Source: Henricia sp. BOLD:AAB3569 | Taxonomy: Eukaryota > Echinodermata > Asteroidea > Spinulosida > Echinasteridae | NCBI GenBank assembly: GCA_037783545.1 | Contig: JBBELK010000530.1 | Span: 54,687 to 118,686 of the forward strand | Direction of reading: 5' to 3' | DNA: 64,000 bases | In this document: one piece after another, positions 12,608 through 25,685 of the stretch | Numbering within the stretch: position 1 is the first letter of the stretch | How the letters are laid out: each line of letters begins with the position of its first letter | Translations under genes and position numbers: made by a program | Notes under the pieces: model-generated | Told to the model about the DNA's origin: nothing | The model's database searches: none | What the model saw: only the letters and a program-made list of their open reading frames with translations

Positions 12608-13795
12608 GTGGCTGTCTGTACACACCTCTTTGGTGTACTCCTGAGTTGTGCGCATGCTCAGTCATTCGGACTGTCGTTAACGCACCGCAGTTTGGCTCGG
12701 CAATTTGGTCAAAGTGTGGTCCAAACGTCGGCAAATTTGGAGGTCGAAAAATGTTCCGACGAACTTCAAATTTTGCATGCCCTAAACTCTCTATATTGCG
12801 CACTTGTCATAAAAAATTGACAGACTTTCGCCGGGAAATGGCAGAGAAATTTCAAAGTTTAGAAAAAAACTGGGTTGAGGCTTCCTGACTGCTCTCACGC
12901 AAACCGTGGCTGTCTGTACACACCTCTTTGGGGTACTCCTGAGTTGTGCGCATGCTCAGTCATTCGGACTGTCGTTAACGCACCGCAGTTTGGCTCGGTA
13001 ATTTGGTCAAAGTGTGGTCCAAACGTCGGCAAATTTGGAGGTCGAAAAATGTTCCGACGAACTTCAAATTTTGCATGCCCTAAACTCTCTATATTGCGCA
13101 CTTGTCATAAAAAATTGACAGACTTTCGCCGGAAATGGCAGAGAAATTTCAAAGTTTAGAAAAATCTGGGTTGAGGCTTCCTGACTGCTCTCACGCAAAC
13201 CGTGGCTGTCTGTACACACCTCTTTGGTGTACTCCTGAGTTGTGCGCATGCTCAGTCATTCGGACTGTCGTTAACGCACCGCAGTTTGGCTCGGCAATTT
13301 GGTCAAAGTGTGGTCCAAACGTCGGCAAATTTGGAGGTCGAAAAATGTTCCGACGAACTTCAAATTTTGCATGCCCTAAACTCTCTATATTGCGCACTTG
13401 TCATAAAAAATTGACAGACTTTCGCCGGGAAATGGCAGAGAAATTTCAAAGTTTAGAAAAAAACTGGGTTGAGGCTTCCTGACTGCTCTCACGCAAACCG
13501 TGGCTGTCTGTACACACCTCTTTGGGGTACTCCTGAGTTGTGCGCATGCTCAGTCATTCGGACTGTCGTTAACGCACCGCAGTTTGGCTCGGTAATTTGG
13601 TCAAAGTGTGGTCCAAACGTCGGCAAATTTGGAGGTCGAAAAATGTTCCGACGAACTTCAAATTTTGCATGCCCTAAACTCTCTATATTGCGCACTTGTC
13701 ATAAACAATTGACAGACTTTCGCCGGGAAATGGCAGAGAAATTTCAAAGTTTAGAAAAAAACTGGGTTGAGGCTTTCTGACTGCTCTCACGCAAA
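12608..13795 (+). repeat. Two-monomer higher-order repeat, about 594 bp, two copies
   Basis: Monomers at 12608 and 13202 both carry TTTGGTGTACTCC instead of TTTGGGGTACTCC. The following monomers, at 12906 and 13500, both carry CGGTAATTTGG instead of CGGCAATTTGG. The pair therefore repeats at 594 bp. The CGGTAATTTGG monomer at 13500 also begins the next, three-monomer pattern, so the two periodicities overlap. Confidence 0.8.
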
Positions 13796-15291
13796 CCGTG
13801 GCTGTCTGTACACACCCCTTTGGGGTACTCCTGAGTTGTGCGCATGCTCAGTCATTCGGACTGTCGTTAACGCACCGCAGTTTGGCTCGGCAATTTGGTC
13901 AAAGTGTGGTCCAAACGTCGGCAAATTTGGAGGGTCGAAAAATGTTCCGACGAACTTCAAATTGTGCATGCCCTAAACTCTCTATATTGCGCACTTGTCA
14001 TAAAAAATTGACAGACTTTCGCCGGGAAATGGCAGAGAAATTTCAAAGTTTAGAAAAAACTGGGTTGAGGCTTCCTGACTGCTCTCACGCAAACCGTGGC
14101 TGTCTGTACACACCTCTTTGGGGGTACTCCTGAGTTGTGCGCATGCTCAGTCATTCGGACTGTCGTTAACGCACCGCAGTTTGGCTCGGCAATTTGGTCA
14201 AAGTGTGGTCCAAACGTCGGCAAATTTGGAGGTCGAAAAATGTTCCGACGAACTTCAAATTTTGCATGCCCTAAACTCTCTATATTGCGCACTTGTCATA
14301 AAAAATTGACAGACTTTCGCCGGGAAATGGCAGAGAAATTTCAAAGTTTAGAAAAAAAACTGGGTTGAGGCTTCCTGACTGCTCTCACGCAAACCGTGGC
14401 TGTCTGTACACACCTCTTTGGGGTACTCCTGAGTTGTGCGCATGCTCAGTCATTCGGACTGTCGTTAACGCACCGCAGTTTGGCTCGGTAATTTGGTCAA
14501 AGTGTGGTCCAAACGTCGGCAAATTTGGAGGTCGAAAAATGTTCCGACGAACTTCAAATTTTGCATGCCCTAAACTCTCTATAATGCGCACTTGTCATAA
14601 ACAATTGACAGACTTTCGCCGGGAAATGGCAGAGAAATTTCAAAGTTTAGAAAAAAACTGGGTTGAGGCTTTCTGACTGCTCTCACGCAAACCGTGGCTG
14701 TCTGTACACACCCCTTTGGGGTACTCCTGAGTTGTGCGCATGCTCAGTCATTCGGACTGTCGTTAACGCACCGCAGTTTGGCTCGGCAATTTGGTCAAAG
14801 TGTGGTCCAAATGTCGGCAAATTTGGAGGTCGAAAAATGTTCCGACGAACTTCAAATTGTGCATGCCCTAAACTCTCTATATTGCGCACTTGTCATAAAA
14901 AATTGACAGACTTTCGCCGGGAAATGGCAGAGAAATTTCAAAGTTTAGAAAAAAACTGGGTTGAGGCTTCCTGACTGCTCTCACGCAAACCGTGGCTGTC
15001 TGTACACACCTCTTTGGGGTACTCCTGAGTTGTGCGCATGCTCAGTCATTCGGACTGTCGTTAACGCACCGCAGTTTGGCTCGGCAATTTGGTCAAAGTG
15101 TGGTCCAAACGTCGGCAAATTTGGAGGTCGAAAAATGTTCCGACGAACTTCAAATTTTGCATGCCCTAAACTCTCTATATTGCGCACTTGTCATAAAAAA
15201 TTGACAGACTTTCGCCGGGAAATGGCAGAGAAATTTCAAAGTTTAGAAAAATCTGGGTTGAGGCTTCCTGACTGCTCTCACGCAAACCGTG
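13500..15291 (+). repeat. Three-monomer higher-order repeat, about 896 bp, two copies
   Basis: The order is a CGGTAATTTGG monomer ending ATAAACAATTG, then a monomer with CACCCCTTTGG and AATTGTGCATG, then a near-consensus monomer. It occurs at 13500, 13798 and 14096 and again at 14396, 14694 and 14992. All three matched offsets are 896 bp. The A-run lengths and a few single bases differ, for example the GGGGGTACTCC run only in the first copy. Confidence 0.8.
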
Positions 15292-15584
15292 GCTGTCTGT
15301 ACACACTCTTTGGGGTACTCCTGAGTTGTGCGCATGCTCAGTCATTCGGACTGTCGTTAACGCACCGCAGTTTGGCTCGGCAATTTGGTCAAAGTGTGGT
15401 CCAAACGTCGGCAAATTTGGAGGTCGAAAAATGTTCCGACGAACTTCAAATTGTGCATGCCCTAAACTCTCTATATTGCGCACTTGTCATAAAAAATTGA
15501 CAGACTTTCGCCGGGAAATGGCAGAGAAATTTCAAAGTTTAGAAAAAACTGGGTTGAGGCTTCCTGACTGCTCTCACGCAAACC

Positions 15585-18500
15585 GTGGCTGTCTGTACAC
15601 ACCTCTTTGGGGTACTCCTGAGTTGTGCGCATGCTCAGTCATTCGGACTGTCGTTAACGCACCGCAGTTTGGCTCGGCAATTTGGTCAAAGTGTGGTCCA
15701 AACGTCGGCAAATTTGGAGGTCGAAAAATGTTCCGACGAACTTCAAATTTTGCATGCCCTAAACTCTCTATATTGCGCACTTGTCATAAAAAATTGACAG
15801 ACTTTCGCCGGGAAATGGCAGAGAAATTTCAAAGTTTAGAAAAATCTGGGTTGAGGCTTCCTGACTGCTCTCACGCAAACCGTGGCTGTCTGTACACACC
15901 TCTTTGGGGTACTCCTGAGTTGTGCGCATGCTCAGTCATTCGGACTGTCGTTAACGCACCGCAGTTTGGCTCGGCAATTTGGTCAAAGTGTGGTCCAAAC
16001 GTCGGCAAATTTGGAGTTCGAAAAATGTTCCGACGAACCTTCAAATTTTGCATGCCCTAAACTCTCTATATTGCGCACTTGTCATAAAAAATTGACAGAC
16101 TTTCGCCGGGAAATGGCAGAGAAATTTCAAAGTTTAGAAAAAAACTGGGTTGAGGCTTCCTGACTGCTCTCACGCAAACCGTGGCTGTCTGTACACACCT
16201 CTTTGGGGTACTCCTGAGTTGTGCGCATGCTCAGTCATTCGGACTGTCGTTAACGCACCGCAGTTTGGCTCGGCAATTTGGTCAAAGTGTGGTCCAAACG
16301 TCGGCAAATTTGGAGGTCGAAAAATGTTCCGACGAACTTCAAATTTTGCATGCCCTAAACTCTCTATATTGCGCACTTGTCATAAAAAATTGACAGACTT
16401 TCGCCGGGAAATGGCAGAGAAATTTCAAAGTTTAGAAAAATCTGGGTTGAGGCTTCCTGACTGCTCTCACGCAAACCGTGGCTGTCTGTACACACCTCTT
16501 TGGGGTACTCCTGAGTTGTGCGCATGCTCAGTCATTCGGACTGTCGTTAACGCACCGCAGTTTGGCTCGGCAATTTGGTCAAAGTGTGGTCCAAACGTCG
16601 GCAAATTTGGAGTTCGAAAAATGTTCCGACGAACTTCAAATTTTGCATGCCCTAAACTCTCTATATTGCGCACTTGTCATAAAAAATTGACAGACTTTCG
16701 CCGGGAAATGGCAGAGAAATTTCAAAGTTTAGAAAAAACTGGGGTTGAGGCTTCCTGACTGCTCTCACGCAAACCGTGGCTGTCTGTACACACCTCTTTG
16801 GGGTACTCCTGAGTTGTGCGCATGCTCAGTCATTCGGACTGTCGTTAACGCACCGCAGTTTGGCTCGGCAATTTGGTCAAAGTGTGGTCCAAACGTCGGC
16901 AAATTTGGAGGTCGAAAAATGTTCCGACGAACTTCAAATTTTGCATGCCCTAAACTCTCTATATTGCGCACTTGTCATAAACAATTGACAGACTTTCGCC
17001 GGGAAATGGCAGAGAAATTTCAAAGTTTAGAAAAAACTGGGTTGAGGCTTCCTGACTGCTCTCACGCAAACCGTGGCTGTCTGTACACACCTCTTTGGGG
17101 TACTCCTGAGTTGTGCGCATGCTCAGTCATTCGGACTGTCGTTAACGCACCGCAGTTTGGCTCGGCAATTTGGTCAAAGTGTGGTCCAAACGTCGGCAAA
17201 TTTGGAGGTCGAAAAATGTTCCGACGAACTTCAAATTTTGCATGCCCTAAACTCTCTATATTGCGCACTTGTCATAAAAAATTGACAGACTTTCGCCGGG
17301 AAATGCAGAGAAATTTCAAAGTTTAGAAAAAACTGGGTTGAGGCTTCCTGACTGCTCTCACGCAAACCGTGGCTGTCTGTACACACCTCTTTGGGGTACT
17401 CCTGAGTTGTGCGCATGCTCAGTCATTCGGACTGTCGTTAACGCACCGCAGTTCGGCTCGGCAATTTAGTCAAAGTGTGGTCCAAACGTCGGCAAATTTG
17501 GAGGTCGAAAAATGTTCCGACGAACTTCAAATTTTGCATGCCCTAAACTCTCTATATTGCGCACTTGTCATAAAAAATTGACAGACTTTCGCCGGGAAAT
17601 GGCAGAGAAATTTCAAAGTTTAGAAAAAACTGGGTTGAGGCTTCCTGACTGCTCTCACGCAAACCGTGGCTGTCTGTACACACCTCTTTGGGGTACTCCT
17701 GAGTTGTGCGCATGCTCAGTCATTCGGACTGTCGTTAACGCACCGCAGTTTGGCTCGGCAATTTGGTCAAAGTGTGGTCCAAACGTCGGCAAATTTGGAG
17801 GTCGAAAAATGTTCCGACGAACTTCAAATTTTGCATGCCCTAAACTCTCTATATTGCGCACTTGTCATAAAAAATTGACAGACTTTCGCCGGGAAATGGC
17901 AGAGAAATTTCAAAGTTTAGAAAAATCTGGGTTGAGGCTTCCTGACTGCTCTCACGCAAACCGTGGCTGTCTGTACACACCTCTTGGGGTACTCCTGAGT
18001 TGTGCGCATGCTCAGTCATTCGGACTGTCGTTAACGCACCGCAGTTTGGCTCGGCAATTTGGTCAAAGTGTGGTCCAAACGTCGGCAAATTTGGAGTTCG
18101 AAAAATGTTCCGACGAACTTCAAATTTTGCATGCCCTAAACTCTCTATATTGCGCACTTGTCATAAAAAATTGACAGACTTTCGCCGGGAAATGGCAGAG
18201 AAATTTCAAAGTTTAGAAAAAAACTGGGTTGAGGCTTCCTGACTGCTCTCACGCAAACCGTGGCTGTCTGTACACACCTCTTTGGGGTACTCCTGAGTTG
18301 TGCGCATGCTCAGTCATTCGGACTGTCGTTAACGCACCGCAGTTTGGCTCGGCAATTTGGTCAAAGTGTGGTCCAAACGTCGGCAAATTTGGAGGTCGAA
18401 AAATGTTCCGACGAACTTCAAATTTTGCATGCCCTAAACTCTCTATATTGCGCACTTGTCATAAAAAATTGACAGACTTTCGCCGGGAAATGGCAGAGAA

Positions 18501-21500
18501 ATTTCAAAGTTTAGAAAAATCTGGGTTGAGGCTTCCTGACTGCTCTCACGCAAACCGTGGCTGTCTGTACACACCTCTTTGGGGTACTCCTGAGTTGTGC
18601 GCATGCTCAGTCATTCGGACTGTCGTTAACGCACCGCAGTTTGGCTCGGCAATTTGGTCAAAGTGTGGTCCAAACGTCGGCAAATTTGGAGTTCGAAAAA
18701 TGTTCCGACGAACTTCAAATTTTGCATGCCCTAAACTCTCTATATTGCGCACTTGTCATAAAAAATTGACAGACTTTCGCCGGGAAATGGCAGAGAAATT
18801 TCAAAGTTTAGAAAAAAACTGGGTTGAGGCTTCCTGACTGCTCTCACGCAAACCGTGGCTGTCTGTACACACCTCTTTGGGGTACTCCTGAGTTGTGCGC
18901 ATGCTCAGTCATTCGGACTGTCGTTAACGCACCGCAGTTTGGCTCGGCAATTTGGTCAAAGTGTGGTCCAAACGTCGGCAATTTGGAGGTCGAAAAATGT
19001 TCCGACGAACTTCAAATTTTGCATGCCCTAAACTCTCTATATTGCGCACTTGTCATAAACAATTGACAGACTTTCGCCGGAAATGGCAGAGAAATTTCAA
19101 AGTTTAGAAAAAAACTGGGTTGAGGCTTCCTGACTGCTCTCACGCAAACCGTGGCTGTCTGTACACACCTCTTTGGGGTACTCCTGAGTTGTGCGCATGC
19201 TCAGTCATTCGGACTGTCGTTAACGCACCGCAGTTTGGCTCGGCAATTTGGTCAAAGTGTGGTCCAAACGTCGGCAAATTTGGAGGTCGAAAAAATGTTC
19301 CGACGAACTTCAAATTTTGCATGCCCTAAACTCTCTATATTGCGCACTTGTCATAAAAAATTGACAGACTTTCGCCGGGAAATGGCAGAGAAATTTCAAA
19401 GTTTAGAAAAAACTGGGTTGAGGCTTCCTGACTGCTCTCACGCAAACCGTGGCTGTCTGTACACACCTCTTTGGGGTACTCCTGAGTTGTGCGCATGCTC
19501 AGTCATTCGGACTGTCGTTAACGCACCGCAGTTCGGCTCGGCAATTTAGTCAAAGTGTGGTCCAAACGTCGGCAAATTTGGAGGTCGAAAAATGTTCCGA
19601 CGAACTTCAAATTTTGCATGCCCTAAACTCTCTATATTGCGCACTTGTCATAAAAAATTGACAGACTTTCGCCGGGAAATGGCAGAGAAATTTCAAAGTT
19701 TAGAAAAAACTGGGTTGAGGCTTCCTGACTGCTCTCACGCAAACCGTGGCTGTCTGTACACACCTCTTAGGGGTACTCCTGAGATGTGCGCATGCTCAGT
19801 CATTCGGACTGTCGTTAACGCACCGCAGTTTGCTCGGCAATTTGGTCAAAGTGTGGTCCAAACGTCGGCAAATTTGGAGGTCGAAAAATGTTCCGACGAA
19901 CTTCAAATTTTGCATGCCCTAAACTCTCTATATTGCGCACTTGTCATAAACAATTGACAGACTTTCGCCGGGAAATGGCAGAGAAATTTCAAAGTTTAGA
20001 AAAAACTGGGTTGAGGCTTCCTGACTGCTCTCACGCAAACCGTGGCTGTCTGTACACACCTCTTTGGGGTACTCCTGAGTTGTGCGCATGCTCAGTCATT
20101 CGGACTGTCGTTAACGCACCGCAGTTTGGCTCGGCAATTTGGTCAAAGTGTGGTCCAAACGTCGGCAAATTTGGAGGTCGAAAAATGTTCCGACGAACTT
20201 CAAATTTTGCATGCCCTAAACTCTCTATATTGCGCACTTGTCATAAAAAATTGACAGACTTTCGCCGGAAATGGCAGAGAAATTTCAAAGTTTAGAAAAA
20301 ACTGGGTTGAGGCTTCCTGACTGCTCTCACGCAAACCGTGGCTGTCTGTACACACCTCTTTGGGGTACTCCTGAGTTGTGCGCATGCTCAGTCATTCGGA
20401 CTGTCGTTAACGCACCGCAGTTCGGCTCGGCAATTTAGTCAAAGTGTGGTCCAAACGTCGGCAAATTTGGAGGTCGAAAAATGTTCCGACGAACTTCAAA
20501 TTTTGCATGCCCTAAACTCTCTATATTGCGCACTTGTCATAAAAAATTGACAGACTTTCGCCGGAAATGGCAGAGAAATTTCAAAGTTTAGAAAAAAACT
20601 GGGTGAGGCTTCCTGACTGCTCTCACGCAAACCGTGGCTGTCTGTACACACCTCTTTGGGGTACTCCTGAGTTGTGCGCATGCTCAGTCATTCGGACTGT
20701 CGTTAACGCACCGCAGTTTGGCTCGGCAATTTGGTCAAAGTGTGGTCCAAACGTCGGCAAATTTGGAGGTCGAAAAATGTTCCGACGAACTTCAAATTTT
20801 GCATGCCCTAAACTCTCTATATTGCGCACTTGTCATAAAAAATTGACAGACTTTCGCCGGGAAATGGCAGAGAAATTTCAAAGTTTAGAAAAATCTGGGT
20901 TGAGGCTTCCTGACTGCTCTCACGCAAACCGTGGCTGTCTGTACACACCTCTTTGGGGTACTCCTGAGTTGTGCGCATGCTCAGTCATTCGGACTGTCGT
21001 TAACGCACCGCAGTTTGGCTCGGCAATTTGGTCAAAGTGTGGTCCAAACGTCGGCAAATTTGGAGTTCGAAAAATGTTCCGACGAACTTCAAATTTTGCA
21101 TGCCCTAAACTCTCTATATTGCGCACTTGTCATAAAAAATTGACAGACTTTCGCCGGGAAATGGCAGAGAAATTTCAAAGTTTAGAAAAAAACTGGGTTG
21201 AGGCTTCCTGACTGCTCTCACGCAAACCGTGGCTGTCTGTACACACCTCTTTGGGGTACTCCTGAGTTGTGCGCATGCTCAGTCATTCGGACTGTCGTTA
21301 ACGCACCGCAGTTTGGCTCGGCAATTTGGTCAAAGTGTGGTCCAAACGTCGGCAAATTTGGAGGTCGAAAAATGTTCCGACGAACTTCAAATTTTGCATG
21401 CCCTAAACTCTCTATATTGCGCACTTGTCATAAAAAATTGACAGACTTTCGCCGGGAAATGGCAGAGAAATTTCAAAGTTTAGAAAAATCTGGGTTGAGG

Positions 21501-22715
21501 CTTCCTGACTGCTCTCACGCAAACCGTGGCTGTCTGTACACACCTCTTTGGGGTACTCCTGAGTTGTGCGCATGCTCAGTCATTCGGACTGTCGTTAACG
21601 CACCGCAGTTTGGCTCGGCAATTTGGTCAAAGTGTGGTCCAAACGTCGGCAAATTTGGAGTTCGAAAAATGTTCCGACGAACTTCAAATTTTGCATGCCC
21701 TAAACTCTCTATATTGCGCACTTGTCATAAAAAATTGACAGACTTTCGCCGGGAAATGGCAGAGAAATTTCAAAGTTTAGAAAAAAACTGGGTTGAGGCT
21801 TCCTGACTGCTCTCACGCAAACCGTGGCTGTCTGTACACACCTCTTTGGGGTACTCCTGAGTTGTGCGCATGCTCAGTCATTCGGACTGTCGTTAACGCA
21901 CCGCAGTTTGGCTCGGCAATTTGGTCAAAGTGTGGTCCAAACGTCGGCAAATTTGGAGGTCGAAAAATGTTCCGACGAACTTCAAATTTTGCATGCCCTA
22001 AACTCTCTATATTGCGCACTTGTCATAAACAATTGACAGACTTTCGCCGGGAAATGGCAGAGAAATTTCAAAGTTTAGAAAAAACTGGGTTGAGGCTTCC
22101 TGACTGCTCTCACGCAAACCGTGGCTGTCTGTACACACCTCTTTGGGGTACTCCTGAGTTGTGCGCATGCTCAGTCATTCGGACTGTCGTTAACGCACCG
22201 CAGTTTGGCTCGGCAATTTGGTCAAAGTGTGGTCCAAACGTCGGCAAATTTGGAGGTCGAAAAATGTTCCGACGAACTTCAAATTTTGCATGCCCTAAAC
22301 TCTCTATATTGCGCACTTGTCATAAAAAATTGACAGACTTTCGCCGGGAAATGGCAGAGAAATTTCAAAGTTTAGAAAAAACTGGGTTGAGGCTTCCTGA
22401 CTGCTCTCACGCAAACCGTGGCTGTCTGTACACACCTCTTTGGGGTACTCCTGAGTTGTGCGCATGCTCAGTCATTCGGACTGTCGTTAACGCACCGCAG
22501 TTCGGCTCGGCAATTTAGTCAAAGTGTGGTCCAAACGTCGGCAAATTTGGAGGTCGAAAAATGTTCCGACGAACTTCAAATTTTGCATGCCCTAAACTCT
22601 CTATATTGCGCACTTGTCATAAAAAATTGACAGACTTTCGCCGGGAAATGGCAGAGAAATTTCAAAGTTTAGAAAAAAACTGGGTTGAGGCTTCCTGACT
22701 GCTCTCACGCAAACC
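15585..22715 (+). repeat. Seven-monomer higher-order repeat (about 2081 bp), three copies plus a partial
   Basis: Marker order per copy: consensus ending AAAATCTGGG; GGAGTTCG variant; consensus ending AAAATCTGGG; GGAGTTCG variant; ATAAACAATTG variant; consensus; CAGTTCGG with TTTAGTC variant. Copies start at 15585, 17666 and 20634. Offsets are about 2081 bp between first and second, and 2082 bp from the third to the next phase point. An extra three-monomer piece with the last three markers lies at about 19746-20633, so the second-to-third offset is 2968 bp. This is the ordered variant pattern expected of a true higher-order repeat. Confidence 0.88.
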
Positions 22716-25685
22716 GTGGCTGTCTGTACACACCTCTTTGGGGTACTCCTGAGTTGTGCGCATGCTCAGTCATTCGGACTGTCGTTAACGCACCGCAGTT
22801 TGGCTCGGCAATTTGGTCAAAGTGTGGTCCAAACGTCGGCAAATTTGGAGGTCGAAAAATTTTCCGACGAACTTCAAATTTTGCATGCCCTAAACTCTCT
22901 ATATTGCGCACTTGTCATAAAAAATTGACAGACTTTCGCCGGGAAATGGCAGAGAAATTTCAAAGTTTAGAAAAAAACTGGGTTGAGGCTTCCTGACTGC
23001 TCTCACGCAAACCGTGGCTGTCTGTACACACCTCTTTGGGGTACTCCTGAGTTGTGCGCATGCTCAGTCATTCGGACTGTCGTTAACGCACCGCAGTTTG
23101 GCTCGGCAATTTGGCAAAGTGTGGTCCAAACGTCGGCAAATTTGGAGGTCGAAAAATGTTCCAACGAACTTCAAATTTTGCATGCCCTAAACTCTCTATA
23201 TTGCGCACTTGTCATAAAAAATTGACAGACTTTCGCTGGGAAATGGCAGAGAAATTTCAAAGTTTAGAAAAAAATGGGTTGAGGCTTCCTGACTGCTCTC
23301 ACGCAAACCGTGGCTGTCTGTACACACCTCTTTGGGGTACTCCTGAGTTGTGCGCATGCTCAGTCATTCGGACTGTCGTTAACGCACCGCAGTTTGGCTC
23401 GGCAATTTGGTCAAAGTGTGGTCCAAACGTCGGCAAATTTGGAGGTCGAAAAATGTTCCGACGAACTTCAAATTTTGCATGCCCTAAACTCTCTATATTG
23501 CGCACTTGTCATACAAAATTGACAGACTTTCGCCGGGAAATGGCAGAGAAATTTCAAAGTTTAGAAAAAACTGGGTTGAGGCTTCCTGACTGCTCTCACG
23601 CAAACCGTGGCTGTCTGTACACACCTCTTTGGGGTACTCCTGAGTTGTGCGCATGCTCAGTCATTCGGACTGTCGTTAACGCACCGCAGTTTGGCTCGGC
23701 AATTTGGTCAAAGTGTGGTCCAAACGTCGGCAAATTTGGAGGTCGAAAAATGTTCCGACGAACTTCAAATTTTGCATGCCCTAAACTCTCTATATTGCGC
23801 ACTTGTCATAAAAAATTGACAGACTTTCGCCGGGAAATGGCAGAGAAATTTCAAAGTTTAGAAAAAACTGGGTTGAGGCTTCCTGACTGCTCTCACGCAA
23901 ACCGTGGCTGTCTGTACACACCTCTTTGGGGTACTCCTGAGTTGTGCGCATGCTCAGTCATTCGGACTGTCGTTAACGCACCGCAGTTTGGCTCGGCAAT
24001 TTGGTCAAAGTGTGGTCCAAACGTCGGCAAATTTGGAGGTCGAAAAATGTTCCGACGAACTTCAAATTTTGCATGCCCTAAACTCTCTATATTGCGCACT
24101 TGTCATAAAAAATTGACAGACTTTCGCTGGGAAATGACAGAGAAATTTCAAAGTTTAGAAAAAAATGGGTTGAGGCTTCCTGACTGCTCTCACGCAAACC
24201 GTGGCTGTCTGTACACACCTCTTTGGGGTACTCCTGAGTTGTGCGCATGCTCAGTCATTCGGACTGTCGTTAACGCACCGCAGTTTGGCTCGGCAATTTG
24301 GTCAAAGTGTGGTCCAAACGTCGGCAAATTTGGAGGTCGAAAAATGTTCCGACGAACTTCAAATTTTGCATGCCCTAAACTCTCTATATTGCGCACTTGT
24401 CATACAAAATTGACAGACTTTCGCCGGGAAATGGCAGAGAAATTTCAAAGTTTAGAAAAAACTGGGTTGAGGCTTCCTGACTGCTCTCACGCAAACCGTG
24501 GCTGTCTGTACACACCTCTTTGGGGTACTCCTGAGTTGTGCGCATGCTCAGTCATTCGGACTGTCGTTAACGCACCGCAGTTTGGCTCGGCAATTTGGTC
24601 AAAGTGTGGTCCAAACGTCGGCAAATTTGGAGGTCGAAAAATGTTCCGACGAACTTCAAATTTTGCATGCCCTAAACTCTCTATATTGCGCACTTGTCAT
24701 AACAAATTGACAGACTTTCGCCGGGAAATGGCAGAGAAATTTCAAAGTTTAGAAAAAACTGGGTTGAGGCTTCCTGACTGCTCTCACGCAAACCGTGGCT
24801 GTCTGTACACACCTCTTTGGGGTACTCCTGAGTTGTGCGCATGCTCAGTCATTCGGACTGTCGTTAACGCACCGCAGTTTGGCTCGGCAATTTGGTCAAA
24901 GTGTGGTCCAAACGTCGGCAAATTTGGAGGTCGAAAAATGTTCCGACGAACTTCAAATTTTGCATGCCCTAAACTCTCTATATTGCGCACTTGTCATAAA
25001 AAATTGACAGACTTTCGCCGGGAAATGGCAGAGAAATTTCAAAGTTTAGAAAAAACTGGGTTGAGGCTTCCTGACTGCTCTCACGCAAACCGTGGCTGTC
25101 TGTACACACCCCTTTGGGGTACTCCTGAGTTGTGCGCATGCTCAGTCATTCGGACTGTCGTTAACGCACCGCAGTTTGGCTCGGCAATTTGGTCAAAGTG
25201 TGGTCCAAACGTCGGCAAATTTGGAGGTCGAAAAATGTTCCGACGAACTTCAAATTTTGCATGCCCTAAACTCTCTATATTGCGCACTTGTCATAAAAAA
25301 TTGACAGACTTTCGCCGGGAAATGGCAGAGAAATTTCAAAGTTTAGAAAAAACTGGGTTGAGGCTTCCTGACTGCTCTCACGCAAACCGTGGCTGTCTGT
25401 ACACACCTCTTTGGGGTACTCCTGAGTTGTGCGCATGCTCAGTCATTCGGACTGTCGTTAACGCACCGCAGTTTGGCTCGGCAATTTGGTCAAAGTGTGG
25501 TCCAAACGTCGGCAAATTTGGAGGTCGAAAAATGTTCCGACGAACTTCAAATTTTGCATGCCCTAAACTCTCTATATTGCGCACTTGTCATAAAAAATTG
25601 ACAGACTTTCGCCGGGAAATGGCAGAGAAATTTCAAAGTTTAGAAAAAACTGGGTTGAGGCTTCCTGACTGCTCTCACGCAAACC
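22716..25685 (+). repeat. Clean monomers with a three-monomer repeat (about 891 bp)
   Basis: TTTCGCTGGG with AAAAAAATGGG, followed by a monomer ending CATACAAAATTG, occurs near 23230-23520 and again near 24120-24415, three monomers apart. The monomer near 23111 lacks a T (TTTGGCAAAG) and has TTCCAACG; the same pair of changes recurs near 33216. From 24498 to 25685 the units are close to consensus. Confidence 0.75.
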
